Below are positions 25,019-35,337 of a DNA stretch of 64,000 nucleotides, piece after piece. Under the pieces are notes generated by a model. It was not told the origin of the DNA, ran no database searches, and was given only the letters and a program-made list of their open reading frames with translations. Source of the DNA: JACVRW01 sp963803085 (GTDB taxonomy: Bacteria; Actinomycetota; Thermoleophilia; Solirubrobacterales; Thermoleophilaceae); the NCBI GenBank assembly GCA_963803085.1, contig CAWDLE010000016.1:1-64000 (forward strand). The letters are read 5' to 3'. Position 1 is the stretch's first letter. Each line of letters opens with the position of its first letter. The position numbers were made by a program, and so were the translations under genes.

Positions 25019-26413
25019 ATGAGAACGGCCTCCGGGACCAGCATCGACGTGAAGGACTCGATTCTCGATGCCGTGGGCGATACGCCGCTCGTGCGCCTCT
25101 CGCGGCTCGGCAAGGACCTCACCGCTCAGCTGGTGGCCAAGGTCGAGGCGCTCAACCCGGGCGGGTCGATCAAGGACCGCGCCGCGATCGCCCTGGTGGA
25201 GGCCGCCGAGCGCGACGGCAAGCTGCGTCCGGGCGGCACGATCGTCGAGCCCACGAGCGGGAACACCGGCACCGGCCTCGCCATCGCCGCGGCACTGAAG
25301 GGCTATCGCGTGATCGCGGTGATGCCGGACAAGATGTCGAAGGAGAAGATCGACCTTCTGCGCGCCTACGGAGCCGAGGTCGTGGTGGCGCCGACCGAGG
25401 TGCCGCCGGACTCGCCCGAGTCGTACTACCGCGTGGCGGACCGGCTCACCGAGGAGATCCCAGGCGCCTTCCAGCCGAACCAGTACAAGAACCAGGCGAA
25501 CCCCGAGGCGCACTACCGCACCACGGGCCCCGAGCTGTGGCGCCAGTCCGGTGGGCAGATCACGCACCTCGTGGTGGGCGTGGGCACCGGCGGCACGATC
25601 ACTGGCGTGGGCCGTTACCTGCGCGAGCAGAAGCCGGATATCGAGATCATCGGAGCGGATCCCGTCGGCTCGATCTACTCGGGCGGCGAGGACGGTGTGA
25701 AGCCGTATCTGGTCGAGGGCGTGGGCGAAGACTTCTGGCCGGAGACCTACGACCCCTCGATCGTCGACCGCTACATCACCGTGTCGGACAGGGACTCGTT
25801 CCTCTGGACGCGCAGGCTCGCCGAGACGGAGGGCATTCTCGCCGGCGGCTCCGGAGGGCTTGCGCTGTACGCCGCCTACCAGGTGGCGCGCGACCTGAAC
25901 GACCCGTCCGCGATGGTGGTGGTGATCCTGCCGGACGGCGGCCGCTCGTACCTGTCGAAGGTCTTCAACGACGCGTGGATGCAGCAGTACGGTTTCCTCG
26001 AGCGCGAGGCGGAGCAGACGGTGGGCGACGTGCTGCGGCGCAAGCACGCCGAGGGCGAGATCCCGCCGCTCCTCACCGTCGAGACGCACGCCCAGGTGCG
26101 CGATGCGGTGGCACTGCTCCACGAGCACCGTGTCTCGCAACTTCCGGTGGTGTCAGCCCACGACCCGCACACCGTGGTCGGCTCCGTGAGCGAGCGCGGC
26201 CTGCTGCGGCACGCGATGGACGACCCGGCGCTGCTCGCGGCGCAGATCATCGAGGTGATGGAGGCGCCGTTCCCCGCCATCGCAGCCGAGGACGGCGTGC
26301 GGGCGGCGGTGGAGCTGCTCGCGGACAGGCGCGAGGCCCTGCTGGTGAACATGGACGGGCGCGCGGCGGGGATCGTCACGCGGGCGGACCTGCTCGAGTC
26401 GCTGGCAAGGTGA
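25019..26413 (+). CDS. cystathionine beta-synthase with C-terminal CBS domains
   Basis: Fold-type II PLP enzyme joining serine (or an activated serine) and homocysteine to cystathionine. The 464-residue length equals the mycobacterial enzyme with two CBS domains. Lys52 in NPGGSIKDRAA binds PLP; EPTSGNTGTGLAIAA (about 79-93) and the phosphate loop GVGTGGTITGVG follow. Residues about 335-464 form the CBS pair, a possible AdoMet or nucleotide sensor. Plain cysteine synthases lack this tail. It overlaps the next gene by 4 nt (GTGA), giving a transsulfuration pair. Confidence 0.92.
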   Translation: MRTASGTSIDVKDSILDAVGDTPLVRLSRLGKDLTAQLVAKVEALNPGGSIKDRAAIALVEAAERDGKLRPGGTIVEPTSGNTGTGLAIAAALKGYRVIAVMPDKMSKEKIDLLRAYGAEVVVAPTEVPPDSPESYYRVADRLTEEIPGAFQPNQYKNQANPEAHYRTTGPELWRQSGGQITHLVVGVGTGGTITGVGRYLREQKPDIEIIGADPVGSIYSGGEDGVKPYLVEGVGEDFWPETYDPSIVDRYITVSDRDSFLWTRRLAETEGILAGGSGGLALYAAYQVARDLNDPSAMVVVILPDGGRSYLSKVFNDAWMQQYGFLEREAEQTVGDVLRRKHAEGEIPPLLTVETHAQVRDAVALLHEHRVSQLPVVSAHDPHTVVGSVSERGLLRHAMDDPALLAAQIIEVMEAPFPAIAAEDGVRAAVELLADRREALLVNMDGRAAGIVTRADLLESLAR

Positions 26414-27477
26414 AGCGCCTAGCGACTCGTGTCGTCCACGCGGGTCTCGAGCCAGACCCAAGCTTCGGCTCTGTCATACCGCCGATTCACCAAACTTCGA
26501 CGTACGTCCAACCCGCGCCCGGGGAGTTCGTCGAGGACTACGACTATGCGCGCTCAGCCAATCCCACTCGCGCCGCACTGGAACGCGCGCTGGGCGAGCT
26601 GGAGGGCGGACTCGGATCGGCGTTCTCGAGCGGCATGGCGGCCACGCACGCGCTGCTCACCGCCCACTGCTCCGCCGGCGACCACGTAGTCCTGCCGCAG
26701 GACCTCTACGGCGGCACCTACCGGCTCGTGGACAAGGTGCTCGCCCGCTTCGGCCTGGAGTACGACTTGGTCGACCAGACCGATCTCGACGCTGTCGAGC
26801 GGGCGGTGCGCTCGGAGACGAGGCTGATCTGGGTCGAGACGCCCACCAACCCACTCCTGAACATCGTCGACATCGCCGCCGTCATCGAGCGCAAGCAGGG
26901 CGCCATCGTGGCGGTGGACAACACCTTCGCCACACCGATCATCCAACGCCCCCTCGAGCTCGGCGCCGACGCCGTGGTGCACTCGGCCACCAAGTACCTC
27001 GGCGGGCACTCCGATGTGGTCGGCGGCGCGGTCGTGGTCGCAGACGAGGGCCTTTACGAGCGCGTGCGCTTCGTCCAGAACGCGGTCGGCGCGGTGCCGG
27101 GTCCGTTCGACTGCTTCCTCGTCCACCGCGGCCTGCGCACCCTGCACCTGCGCGTGGCGGCGCACACCGAGAACGGACGCGCGGTCAGCGACTTCCTGCG
27201 CGGGGCCGCGGGCGTCGAGGACGTCCGCTGGCCCGGCTTCGGCGGGATGGTCTCGTTCCGCCACCCGGAGGCCACCCGGATCGCGGGTGCAACAGAGATT
27301 TTCTTGCTGGCGGAGTCGCTCGGCGGGGTCGAATCACTGATCGAGGTGCCGCAGGCGATGACCCACCAATCCGTGGAGGACTCGTCCGCGGCCGTGCCGG
27401 CCGACCTGGTGCGCCTCTCGTGCGGCGTCGAGGCCGCGGAGGACCTCGTGGACGACCTGCGTGCAGCTATAGGCTGA
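26410..27477 (+). CDS. cystathionine gamma-synthase/gamma-lyase family enzyme
   Basis: 355-residue Cys/Met-metabolism PLP enzyme. SVIPPIHQTSTYVQPAPGEF (about 18-37), YDYARSANPTRAALERALGEL, and the PLP lysine in VVHSATKYLGGHSDVVGG (near 190) are clear. Family members are gamma-synthases (forward) or gamma-lyases (reverse transsulfuration), which sequence alone does not separate safely. Pairing with a cystathionine beta-synthase favours a lyase that releases cysteine. GTG 26410 overlaps the previous stop. The 3' end overlaps the convergent serA gene by 11 nt. Confidence 0.9.
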   Translation: MKRLATRVVHAGLEPDPSFGSVIPPIHQTSTYVQPAPGEFVEDYDYARSANPTRAALERALGELEGGLGSAFSSGMAATHALLTAHCSAGDHVVLPQDLYGGTYRLVDKVLARFGLEYDLVDQTDLDAVERAVRSETRLIWVETPTNPLLNIVDIAAVIERKQGAIVAVDNTFATPIIQRPLELGADAVVHSATKYLGGHSDVVGGAVVVADEGLYERVRFVQNAVGAVPGPFDCFLVHRGLRTLHLRVAAHTENGRAVSDFLRGAAGVEDVRWPGFGGMVSFRHPEATRIAGATEIFLLAESLGGVESLIEVPQAMTHQSVEDSSAAVPADLVRLSCGVEAAEDLVDDLRAAIG

Positions 27478-29057
27478 CGACGCGGCCGGCCACGAAGCCG
27501 TCGCCCGCCACGATCCCGTCCACGACTTCGCGTGGAACCGGGCTGTCCGCCGTCACGATCATCACCGCCCCGCCGCCGGTCTCTGGCTGCCGCCCCACCG
27601 CGGCGGAGATGATGTTGATCCCCCGATTGCCGAGCTCTGTGCCCACCCGGCCGAGCATCCCCGGCCGGTCCTCGTAGCGGAACACGGCGAGGTGGCCCTC
27701 GAGCTGGAGGTTGAAGCGCGAGCCCCACGCCTCGAGGAGGTGCGGCCGGTGCAGCTGGCCGAGCGTCGTCCCAACCACCCTGGTGCGCTCTCCGCCGCTC
27801 ACCACGGCCACGCGCAGGAGGTCGGTGAAGTCGCGCGCGTGCGAGCTGCTCGTCTCGGAGACTGCGATGCCGCGCTCCTCGGCGATCGCGGGCGCGTTCA
27901 CCTCGTTCACCTCCTCCTCGATGTGCCCTCCGAGCACGCCCTTCAGCACCTGCACTGTCAGTAGGCGGGTGTCGCGGTCGGCGATGCGGCCGAGGTACTC
28001 GACCTCGACGGCGTCCACCGAGGTGCGCTCGGCGAGCGTGCTCGCGATACGCCCCAAATCCAGCGCCAGGGGGATGAATGGGCCCAATGCCTCGAGGTCC
28101 TCAGGCGCGATCGCCGGCACATTCACCGCGCTCGTCACGACCCCACCCGTGAGGGCAGCCACCACCTGCTCCGCCGCCTGATAGCCGGCCCGGTCGGTGG
28201 CCTCGGTCGTCGAAGCACCGAGGTGGGGCGTGACCACCACGTTCGGATAGTCGAACAGCGCGTTGTCGGTGGCGGGCTCCTCGCGGAACACGTCGAGGGC
28301 CGCGCCGGCCACCTTCCCTGAGTCGAGCGCCGCGCGCAGCGCCTCCTCATCCATCAGCTTGCCGCGCGCCACGTTGATCACGCGCACCCCGTCCTTCATG
28401 GCGGCGAAGGCGTTGGCGTCGAGCCAGTTCTCGGTCTCGGGCGTCATCGGGAAGGTGCACGGTCACGAAATCGGCCCGCGCGTAGAGGTCCTCGGAGGAC
28501 TCGGCGCGCTCCACACCGACCTCGCGAAAGCGCTCCTCCGCGACGTAGGCGTCGAACGCCACCACGCGCATGCCGAAACCGAGCGCCCGCTGCGCCACGA
28601 GCTGGCCGATGCGGCCGAAGCCGAGCACCCCGAGCGTCTTCTCGTAGAGCTCCACGCCGCTGAACTCCGCCCGGTCCCAGGCACCGCCCGTGAGCGAGCC
28701 ATGGGCCTGCGGCACCTTGCGCGCGAGCGCGAGCAGCAGGGCGAGCGTGTGCTCGGCGGCCGTGATCACGTTGGATTGCGGCGCGTTTGCGACGATCACG
28801 CCACGCTTGGTGGCGGCGTCCACGTCCACGTTGTCCACCCCCACCCCGGCGCGCCCGACTGCCTTCAGGCGCACGGCGCGCTCGAGCAGATCGGCATCGA
28901 GCTGCGTGGCCGAGCGGATCAGGATCCCGTCGAACTCGCCGATGCGGCGTTCGAGCTCGTCCCGGTCCCAGTCGGTCCCGATCTCGACCGCGAGCCCGGC
29001 GTCGCGCAGCAGCTGCACGCCGGAGTCGCCGATCTTCTCCCTGACGAGGACCTTCAC
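27467..29057 (-). pseudogene. serA: D-3-phosphoglycerate dehydrogenase, reading frame broken by one base
   Basis: First step of serine synthesis. The N-terminal frame (29057 to about 28449) encodes the NAD-binding part, with GRAGVGVDNVDVD and GVLGFGRIGQLVAQR. The C-terminal frame (28447 to 27467) continues with TPETENWLDANAFA, catalytic-site VVTPHLGASTTEA, the intervening domain and an ACT domain. The two join exactly if one base is removed in CTT-CCC-GAT: CTT-CCG-ATG gives the expected H-L-P-M-T-P-E-T. The joined protein would be 529 residues, normal for long actinobacterial SerA. GTG 29057 lies 4 nt after the aminotransferase gene. Either a sequencing indel, a real mutation, or a +1 ribosomal shift. 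Confidence 0.92.
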
Positions 29058-29061
29058 GCGC

Positions 29062-30243
29062 TCACGCGTGGATTGCGACGCCCGCGTCGGCGAAGACGCG
29101 CTGGGCGGCCGCCACACCCGCGCCCGGCTCGACCTCGTGGCCAAGCTCCCGCAGCGTCATCTCGAGCGCCGAGACGGTGACGATGATGTCGAAGGCGCCG
29201 AAGTACCCGCAATGGGCGATGCGGGCGATCCTGCCCTTCAGCTTGCCCTGGCCGCCTGCAATGGTCACTCCGAACGTGTCCCGCATCAGCTTCGGGACAC
29301 TGCCACCGTCGATCGAGTCGGGAAGGACCATTGCGGTCACGACGTTGGCGTTGTCGTCGGGAGCACCGCCGAGCAGCTCGAGGTCGAGCGCCCGTGCCGC
29401 CTCGCGCGTGGCGCGTCCGAGCAGCGCGTGGCGCTCGTAGACCTGCTCGAGGCCCTCGGCCTCGATCATCCCGAGAGCCACGTCGAGCGCCTTGACGAGG
29501 CCGACCGCCGGGGTGAACGGGCTGTCCGGCGGGTCCTTGCGTTGGCCGCTCACCGTCCGCTCCCAGTCGAAGTAGTAGCGCCGGCCCGGGATGCCCGCGG
29601 CGCGCTCCAAAGCCGGCTCGTTCGCGCTGGCGAAGCTCAGTCCCGGCGGCGCCATCAGCGCCTTCTGAGAGCCGGCCACCACCACGTCCACGCCCCACTC
29701 GTCCTGCGGGAGTGGCACCGCACCGAGTCCGGACACAGCGTCCACCGCGATCAGGGCGCCGTGCCTGTGCGCGACCTCGGTGAGCTCGCGGATGTCGTTC
29801 ACCACGCCGGTGGACGTCTCGGAGAAGGTGGTGAAGACGAGCTCGACGCCCTCGTTCTCGCCAAGCAGCCGGTCCATTTCCGCCGGATCGACCTTGCGGC
29901 CCCACTCGGTCTCCCAGTGGATGGTCTTCGCGCCGTACGCCTCGCAGAGCTCGAACCAGCGCTCGCCGAACTTGCCGCACGACGCCACGAGCACCGGCTC
30001 CCCGGGCCGGACCAGGTTCGCGACGGCGGACTCGAGCGCCCCGCTCCCTGACGCCGTGAACACCTGCACCTCGTTCTGCGTCTGGAAGAGGTCCTTGAGG
30101 CGCTTCAGCACGCGCGCGTAGACCTCCACGAAGGGAGGCGCCCGGTGGTAGACCATCGGCTCGGCCATCACCTGCGACACGGCGGGAGGCAGCGGCGTCG
30201 GGCCTGCGGTCATCAGGTACTGCTTGACGTAGGGATTCGGCAC
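29062..30243 (-). CDS. class V aminotransferase (serine-pyruvate / alanine-glyoxylate type)
   Basis: 393-residue PLP aminotransferase of fold type I. It starts VKQYLMTAGPTPLPPAVSQV, has ASGSGALESAVANL (about 64-77) and the PLP lysine in VVAGSQKALMAPPGLSF (about 190-206). Relatives are serine-glyoxylate, serine-pyruvate or phosphoserine aminotransferases. Directly upstream of serA (4-nt gap) it may supply the transamination step after SerA, as in several prokaryotes that lack classical SerC; that is inference. Confidence 0.88.
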   Translation of the reverse strand: MPNPYVKQYLMTAGPTPLPPAVSQVMAEPMVYHRAPPFVEVYARVLKRLKDLFQTQNEVQVFTASGSGALESAVANLVRPGEPVLVASCGKFGERWFELCEAYGAKTIHWETEWGRKVDPAEMDRLLGENEGVELVFTTFSETSTGVVNDIRELTEVAHRHGALIAVDAVSGLGAVPLPQDEWGVDVVVAGSQKALMAPPGLSFASANEPALERAAGIPGRRYYFDWERTVSGQRKDPPDSPFTPAVGLVKALDVALGMIEAEGLEQVYERHALLGRATREAARALDLELLGGAPDDNANVVTAMVLPDSIDGGSVPKLMRDTFGVTIAGGQGKLKGRIARIAHCGYFGAFDIIVTVSALEMTLRELGHEVEPGAGVAAAQRVFADAGVAIHA

Positions 30244-30261
30244 GAACGGCCGAGAATAGCG

Positions 30262-30882
30262 TCAGCCCCCGATGATCTGTATCACGGCGCTGACGGTGTT
30301 GAACGGGTCGTCGTCTGAGCTGTTGTCGGTGGCCGCGAGCGCGATCACGAGGATCCAGGCGATGATGGCGAGTAGGGAGAGCGCAACGCTCACCCACCCG
30401 ATGATGAAGCCGGCCTGGGCCAGCCCGCGGTGCTTGGGCGTCTCGCCCGCCTCGACCTTCTTCTTCCCGTTCCGCGAGCACACGATCCCCGCGATGGCGC
30501 AGCCGAGCGAGACGATCGTCGACAGGCCAGCCGAGATCACGAGCAGCCCCAGCGCCACGAGCGAGAGCACGAAGCCCGCCACGGCCTGTCCGTTGTCTGG
30601 CACGGACTGCTGGGGATAGGCCCACTGCTGCGGCGGCGGATAGGCGTACTGCTGGTAGGGGTAACCCGGCGGAGGTGGTGGCGGCGGATATCCGTAGCCG
30701 GGCGGAGGTGGCGGATAGCCGTAGGTCTGCGTCGGCGGTTGGGGCTGCTGCGGGGCCTGCGGCGGTGGTGCTTGGGGTGGTGGCGCCTGCGGCGGGCGGT
30801 CGCCGAGCTCCGGCTCGGGACCGGCCGGCTCGGGCGGGAGGAAGCCCTGGTCCTCGCTCTCGCCGGTGCGCTCCTCCTCCAA
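30262..30882 (-). CDS. proline/tyrosine-rich membrane protein, DUF4190-like
   Basis: 206 residues. An acidic N-terminus (1-15) leads to a low-complexity region with QAPPP repeats and GYPPPPPGYGYPPP (about 28-90). Then come two membrane helices (about 100-130 and 153-183) separated by CSRNGKKKVEAGETPKHRGL, the layout of DUF4190-type proteins. Function unknown. Its ATG is 1 nt past the ilvC stop, so it is co-transcribed with ilvC, although no functional link is evident. Confidence 0.8.
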   Translation of the reverse strand: MEEERTGESEDQGFLPPEPAGPEPELGDRPPQAPPPQAPPPQAPQQPQPPTQTYGYPPPPPGYGYPPPPPPPGYPYQQYAYPPPQQWAYPQQSVPDNGQAVAGFVLSLVALGLLVISAGLSTIVSLGCAIAGIVCSRNGKKKVEAGETPKHRGLAQAGFIIGWVSVALSLLAIIAWILVIALAATDNSSDDDPFNTVSAVIQIIGG

Positions 30883-30883
30883 C

Positions 30884-31873
30884 TCAGAACTCCGTGTCGA
30901 TCCAGTCCATCATCGAGCGCAGCTCCTTGCCCTCGCGCTCGATCTGGTGGTTCTTCTGCTCCTCGCGCATGCGCTGGAAGTTCTCCTGCCCAGCCTGGTT
31001 CTCGGCAATCCACTCGCGCGCGAACTCGCCGGACTGGATCTCTCCGAGGATCTGCTTCATGGCCTCGCGAGTCGGCTCGCCGATGACCCGCTTGCCGCGT
31101 GTGAGATCTCCGTATTCCGCGGTGTTCGAGATCGAGTAGCGCATGCCGCTGATGCCCTTCTCGTACATGAGGTCGACGATCAGCTTCAGCTCGTGCAGGC
31201 ACTCGAAGTACGCCAGGCGAGAGTCATAGCCGGCCTCGACGAGGGTCTCGTAGCCGGCTCGCACCAGCTCCGTGACGCCTCCGCACAGCACGGCCTGCTC
31301 GCCGAATAGGTCCGTCTCCGTCTCGTCCTTGAAGGTGGTCTCGATCACGCCCGCGCGCGTGCAGCCGATGCCGCGCGCATAGGCGAGCACCATGTCGCGC
31401 GCCGAGCCGCTGGCGTCCTGGTGGATCGCCACGAGTCCCGGCACGCCGTTGCCCTCCACGTACTGGCGCCGGACGAGGTGCCCGGGGCCCTTCGGTGCCG
31501 CCATGCCCACGTCCACCTCGGGGCCAGGATCGATCTGGTCGAAGTGGATAGAGAAGCCGTGCGCGAACATCAGCAGGTTGCCCGGGGCGATCCCGTCACG
31601 GATCTCGCTCTCCCAGACCTCGGCCTGCTTCTCGTCCGGAAGCAGCACCATCACCACGTCGCCCTCACTGGCGGCGTCCGCGATCGAGGCCACTCGTAGC
31701 CCGTCGGCCTTTGCCTTCTCGACCGAGGACGAATCCTCCCGCAGCCCGACCACCACGTCCACGCCCGAGTCCTTCAGGTTCAGCGCATGTGCGTGACCCT
31801 GGGAGCCGTAGCCGAGGATGGCGACGGTCTTGCCGTCGAGCTTCGAGAGATCGGCGTCCTTGTCGTAGATCAT
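30884..31873 (-). CDS. ilvC: ketol-acid reductoisomerase
   Basis: Second step of Val/Ile synthesis: isomerises and reduces acetolactate or acetohydroxybutyrate using NADPH and Mg2+. 329 residues, class I length. Rossmann motif VAILGYGSQGHAHALNLKDSG (from about residue 17), MAAPKGPGHLVRRQYVEGNG (near 130), metal ligands in TTFKDETETDLFGEQAVLCG (near 185) and the C-terminal knotted helical domain are visible. The ATG at 31873 has a TAAAGT box 10 nt upstream. Divergent from menB with a 45-nt gap. Confidence 0.97.
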   Translation of the reverse strand: MIYDKDADLSKLDGKTVAILGYGSQGHAHALNLKDSGVDVVVGLREDSSSVEKAKADGLRVASIADAASEGDVVMVLLPDEKQAEVWESEIRDGIAPGNLLMFAHGFSIHFDQIDPGPEVDVGMAAPKGPGHLVRRQYVEGNGVPGLVAIHQDASGSARDMVLAYARGIGCTRAGVIETTFKDETETDLFGEQAVLCGGVTELVRAGYETLVEAGYDSRLAYFECLHELKLIVDLMYEKGISGMRYSISNTAEYGDLTRGKRVIGEPTREAMKQILGEIQSGEFAREWIAENQAGQENFQRMREEQKNHQIEREGKELRSMMDWIDTEF

Positions 31874-31918
31874 GAGGCGCAGGACTTTAGTGGCCCCGCA
31901 ACTAACCTACGGACCCGC

Positions 31919-32760
<842 letters not shown>

Positions 32761-32764
<4 letters not shown>

Positions 32765-33636
32765 GCCATCTGCGCCTCTGGCTGCTCGCGTCGCGGCCGC
32801 GGACGCTGCCCGCCGCGATCGCGCCCGTGCTGGTTGGAACCGCGCTGGCGGGCTCCGAGGGAACCTTCCGCGCCCTGCCCTTCGTCGCGGCGCTGCTCGG
32901 CAGCGTGTTCATCCAGATCGGCACGAACCTCTCGAACGACTACTCGGACGCCCGGCGTGGCGCCGACACCGAGGACCGGCTCGGGCCGGTGCGCGTGACC
33001 GCCGGCGGCCTGATGCCTCCTCGCCGGGTGCTCGTGGGCACGTACGTGGCGTTCGGCGTGGCGGTGGGCGCCGGGCTCTACCTCGCGGCCGTGGCCGGCT
33101 GGGAGCTGCTGGTGGTGGGTGCCGCCTCGATCCTGGCGGGCGTTCTCTACACCGGCGGCCCGCGCCCCTACGGGTACGAGGGCCTCGGCGAGCTGTTCGT
33201 GTTCCTGTTCTTCGGGGTGGTGGCCGTGGGGGGCTCGTACTTCGTTCAGACCGAGGACCTGCGCTGGGAGGCCGTGGCGCTCGGCGTGCCGGTGGGCCTG
33301 CTGGCGGCGGCGATCCTCGTGGTGAACAACGTCCGCGACGTGGACACCGACCGCCGCGCGGGCAAGCGGACGCTGGCGGTGAAGCTCGGCCGCGAGCGAG
33401 CGCGGATGCTGTTCGTGGCCATGGTCGTGGTGGCTTTTGTGGTCCCGGTGCTGCTCGTGCCGGCCCTCTCGGCCTGGCTGCTGCTGCCGCTCGCGGCTTT
33501 CCCCCTCGTGCCGCCGCTCGTGCGCACCGTCAGGAGCCGCACCGACGGACCCGCGCTCAACGGGGCACTCGCGGCCACCGGGCGCCTGCTCGCCGTCTAC
33601 TCGCTGCTCCTGGCCGGGGGCGTGCTGCTCTCGTGA
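32761..33636 (+). CDS. menA: 1,4-dihydroxy-2-naphthoate polyprenyltransferase
   Basis: UbiA-family membrane prenyltransferase that attaches the isoprenoid tail in menaquinone synthesis. 291 residues and about eight hydrophobic segments. The two Asp-rich motifs are NDYSDARRGADTEDR (about 59-73) and NNVRDVDTDRRAGKRTLA (about 183-200). The TTG start at 32761 overlaps the menB stop as TTGA; a non-ATG start is implied because no ATG or GTG lies near. It overlaps menC by 4 nt. Confidence 0.93.
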
Positions 33637-34664
33637 GCGCGCGCGTCGCGCGATCCGTCCTGAGGCTGTCGATCCCGCTGAAGGAGCCGTTCGTGACATC
33701 GAACGGCGTGTTCTCGGCCCGTGAGCTTCTGCTGCTCCGGCTCCAAGCCCGCGACGGGACTGTGGGCTATGGCGAGGCCGCACCGTTCGAGCCGTATGAC
33801 GGAGTGCCGCTCGAGCGCGCGGCCGCCGCGCTCACGGGCGGTGGTGGGCGGCGGCCGCCACAGGTGCGCGCTGCCGAGGAGATCGCACGGCTCGACCTGC
33901 ACGCCCGCCAGGAAGATCGCCCGCTCGCCGAGCCGCGCAGGCACGCGCTGCCGGTGAACATGACGCTCACCGCCGGGCCGCCGGAGGAGGTGGCCGAGCG
34001 GGCGCGAGCCGGGATGCGCGAGGGCTATGCCTGCTTCAAGCTGAAGGTGGGGCTTCCCGACGACCTGGAGCGTGTGGCCGCGGTGCGCGAGGCGATCGGT
34101 CCCTGGCCCGCCCTGAGAGTGGACGCGAACGGCGTGTGGTCGGTGGACGACGCGGTGCACGCAATCCGATCGATCGAGGAGCACGACCTCGAGCTTGTGG
34201 AGCAGCCGTGCACCTCCCTTCGCGAATTGGCGCAGGTGCGCCAGCGGGTGTCCACGCCGATCGCGGCCGATGAGTCGGTCGCCTCGCTTCGCGACCTGCG
34301 TCGGGCGGTGGAGCTCGAGGCTTGCGACGTCGTGAACGTGAAGCTCGCCAGCACCGGCGGGTTCAAGCCCGCCCGTGAGCTGCTGCGCGAGGCGCGCTCA
34401 TCCGGGCTGGATGCCTTCCTGTCGAGCACGCTCGACGGTCCCTGGGGCATCGCCGCCGCCCTTCAGCTCGCAGCCGCGGAGGAGCTGACGCTGGCGTGCG
34501 GGCTCGCCACGCTCGGTCTCTTCGACTCCCCGGTGGCGACCGCGCTGCCGCCGCCGCGCGGCGGGACGCTCGAGGTGCCCGCCGGCCCGGGTCTCGGCGT
34601 GAACATCGGCGACGAGGACCTCGCCGCCATCACCGTGGGAGCGCTGCATCCAGAAACTCGGTGA
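33633..34664 (+). CDS. menC: o-succinylbenzoate synthase
   Basis: Enolase-superfamily dehydratase converting SHCHC to o-succinylbenzoate. 343 residues. The MLE-type active site is visible: catalytic lysine in CFKLKVG (about 130-136), Mg ligands in RVDANGVWS, LVEQPC and ADESV, and the second lysine in VNVKLASTGG (about 233-242). GTG 33633 overlaps the menA stop. Its last 35 nt overlap the 3' end of menH on the opposite strand. Confidence 0.93.
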   Translation: MSARVARSVLRLSIPLKEPFVTSNGVFSARELLLLRLQARDGTVGYGEAAPFEPYDGVPLERAAAALTGGGGRRPPQVRAAEEIARLDLHARQEDRPLAEPRRHALPVNMTLTAGPPEEVAERARAGMREGYACFKLKVGLPDDLERVAAVREAIGPWPALRVDANGVWSVDDAVHAIRSIEEHDLELVEQPCTSLRELAQVRQRVSTPIAADESVASLRDLRRAVELEACDVVNVKLASTGGFKPARELLREARSSGLDAFLSSTLDGPWGIAAALQLAAAEELTLACGLATLGLFDSPVATALPPPRGGTLEVPAGPGLGVNIGDEDLAAITVGALHPETR

Positions 34665-35328
34665 CGAGGTCGGCCACCTCGTCCGGGCGCTGGAGGTGTG
34701 GCGCATGCCCCGCGTCCTCCACGATCGCCGCCCTGCCGTTCGGGGCGGTCGAGGCGATGCGCTTGGCCGCGCGGCTGTAGCCGTCGTCGCGGGCCCCCGC
34801 GATCGCCAGCAGCGGTAGCTCCAGGGAGCGCAGCTCGTGCCACACCGGCTCGAGCGTTCCCTGCCCCGCCGTCCGCAGGAGCAGCGCGAGCGAGCGCGGG
34901 TCCTGCGAGAGCCGGCCCGGGCGCTGCGCCTCGACCAGGGCGTCGGACTGGTCGGCGAACAGCGGCTGGCGCTCCCAGAGCCCGACGATGTCCTCCATCG
35001 GCATCGCCTCGATCCAGGACGCGAGCTTCTCGTCGGCCTCGGCCCGCGCCACCCGCAGCGGACCCTCCTCGATGCCGGCGGTGGTCCCAACGAGGACGAG
35101 CGCGCGGTAGGACTCGGGCGAGCGGAGCGCGGCGCGCAGTGCGATGCGGCCGCCCAGCGAGTAGCCCACGAGCACGTCTGCGCCGGACTCCTCGATCTCG
35201 CGAAGCCGGCCCTCGAAGCTGTGCTCGCGGTGGTCGAGCAGCGTGCTCGGATAGCGTTCAGGCAGGAGCTCCGCGACCGGCCGCCAGGCGTCGCCACGCT
35301 GCATGAAGCCCGGGATGAAGAGCACCAT
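34630..35328 (-). CDS. menH: alpha/beta hydrolase, likely SHCHC synthase MenH
   Basis: 232 residues. The nucleophile elbow VGYSLGGRIALRAAL (Ser near 56), the acid in AGARDDGYS and the His in EDAGHAPHLQRPDEV (near 210) form a normal triad. FIPGFMQRGDAWRP near the N-terminus is the oxyanion-hole region. Sequence and position inside the men genes favour MenH, which eliminates pyruvate to give SHCHC. It is on the minus strand between plus-strand menC and menD, with 35 nt tail overlap with menC and only 9 nt between its ATG and that of menD. Confidence 0.85.
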   Translation of the reverse strand: MVLFIPGFMQRGDAWRPVAELLPERYPSTLLDHREHSFEGRLREIEESGADVLVGYSLGGRIALRAALRSPESYRALVLVGTTAGIEEGPLRVARAEADEKLASWIEAMPMEDIVGLWERQPLFADQSDALVEAQRPGRLSQDPRSLALLLRTAGQGTLEPVWHELRSLELPLLAIAGARDDGYSRAAKRIASTAPNGRAAIVEDAGHAPHLQRPDEVADLVTEFLDAALPR

Positions 35329-35337
35329 CGCTCCAAC

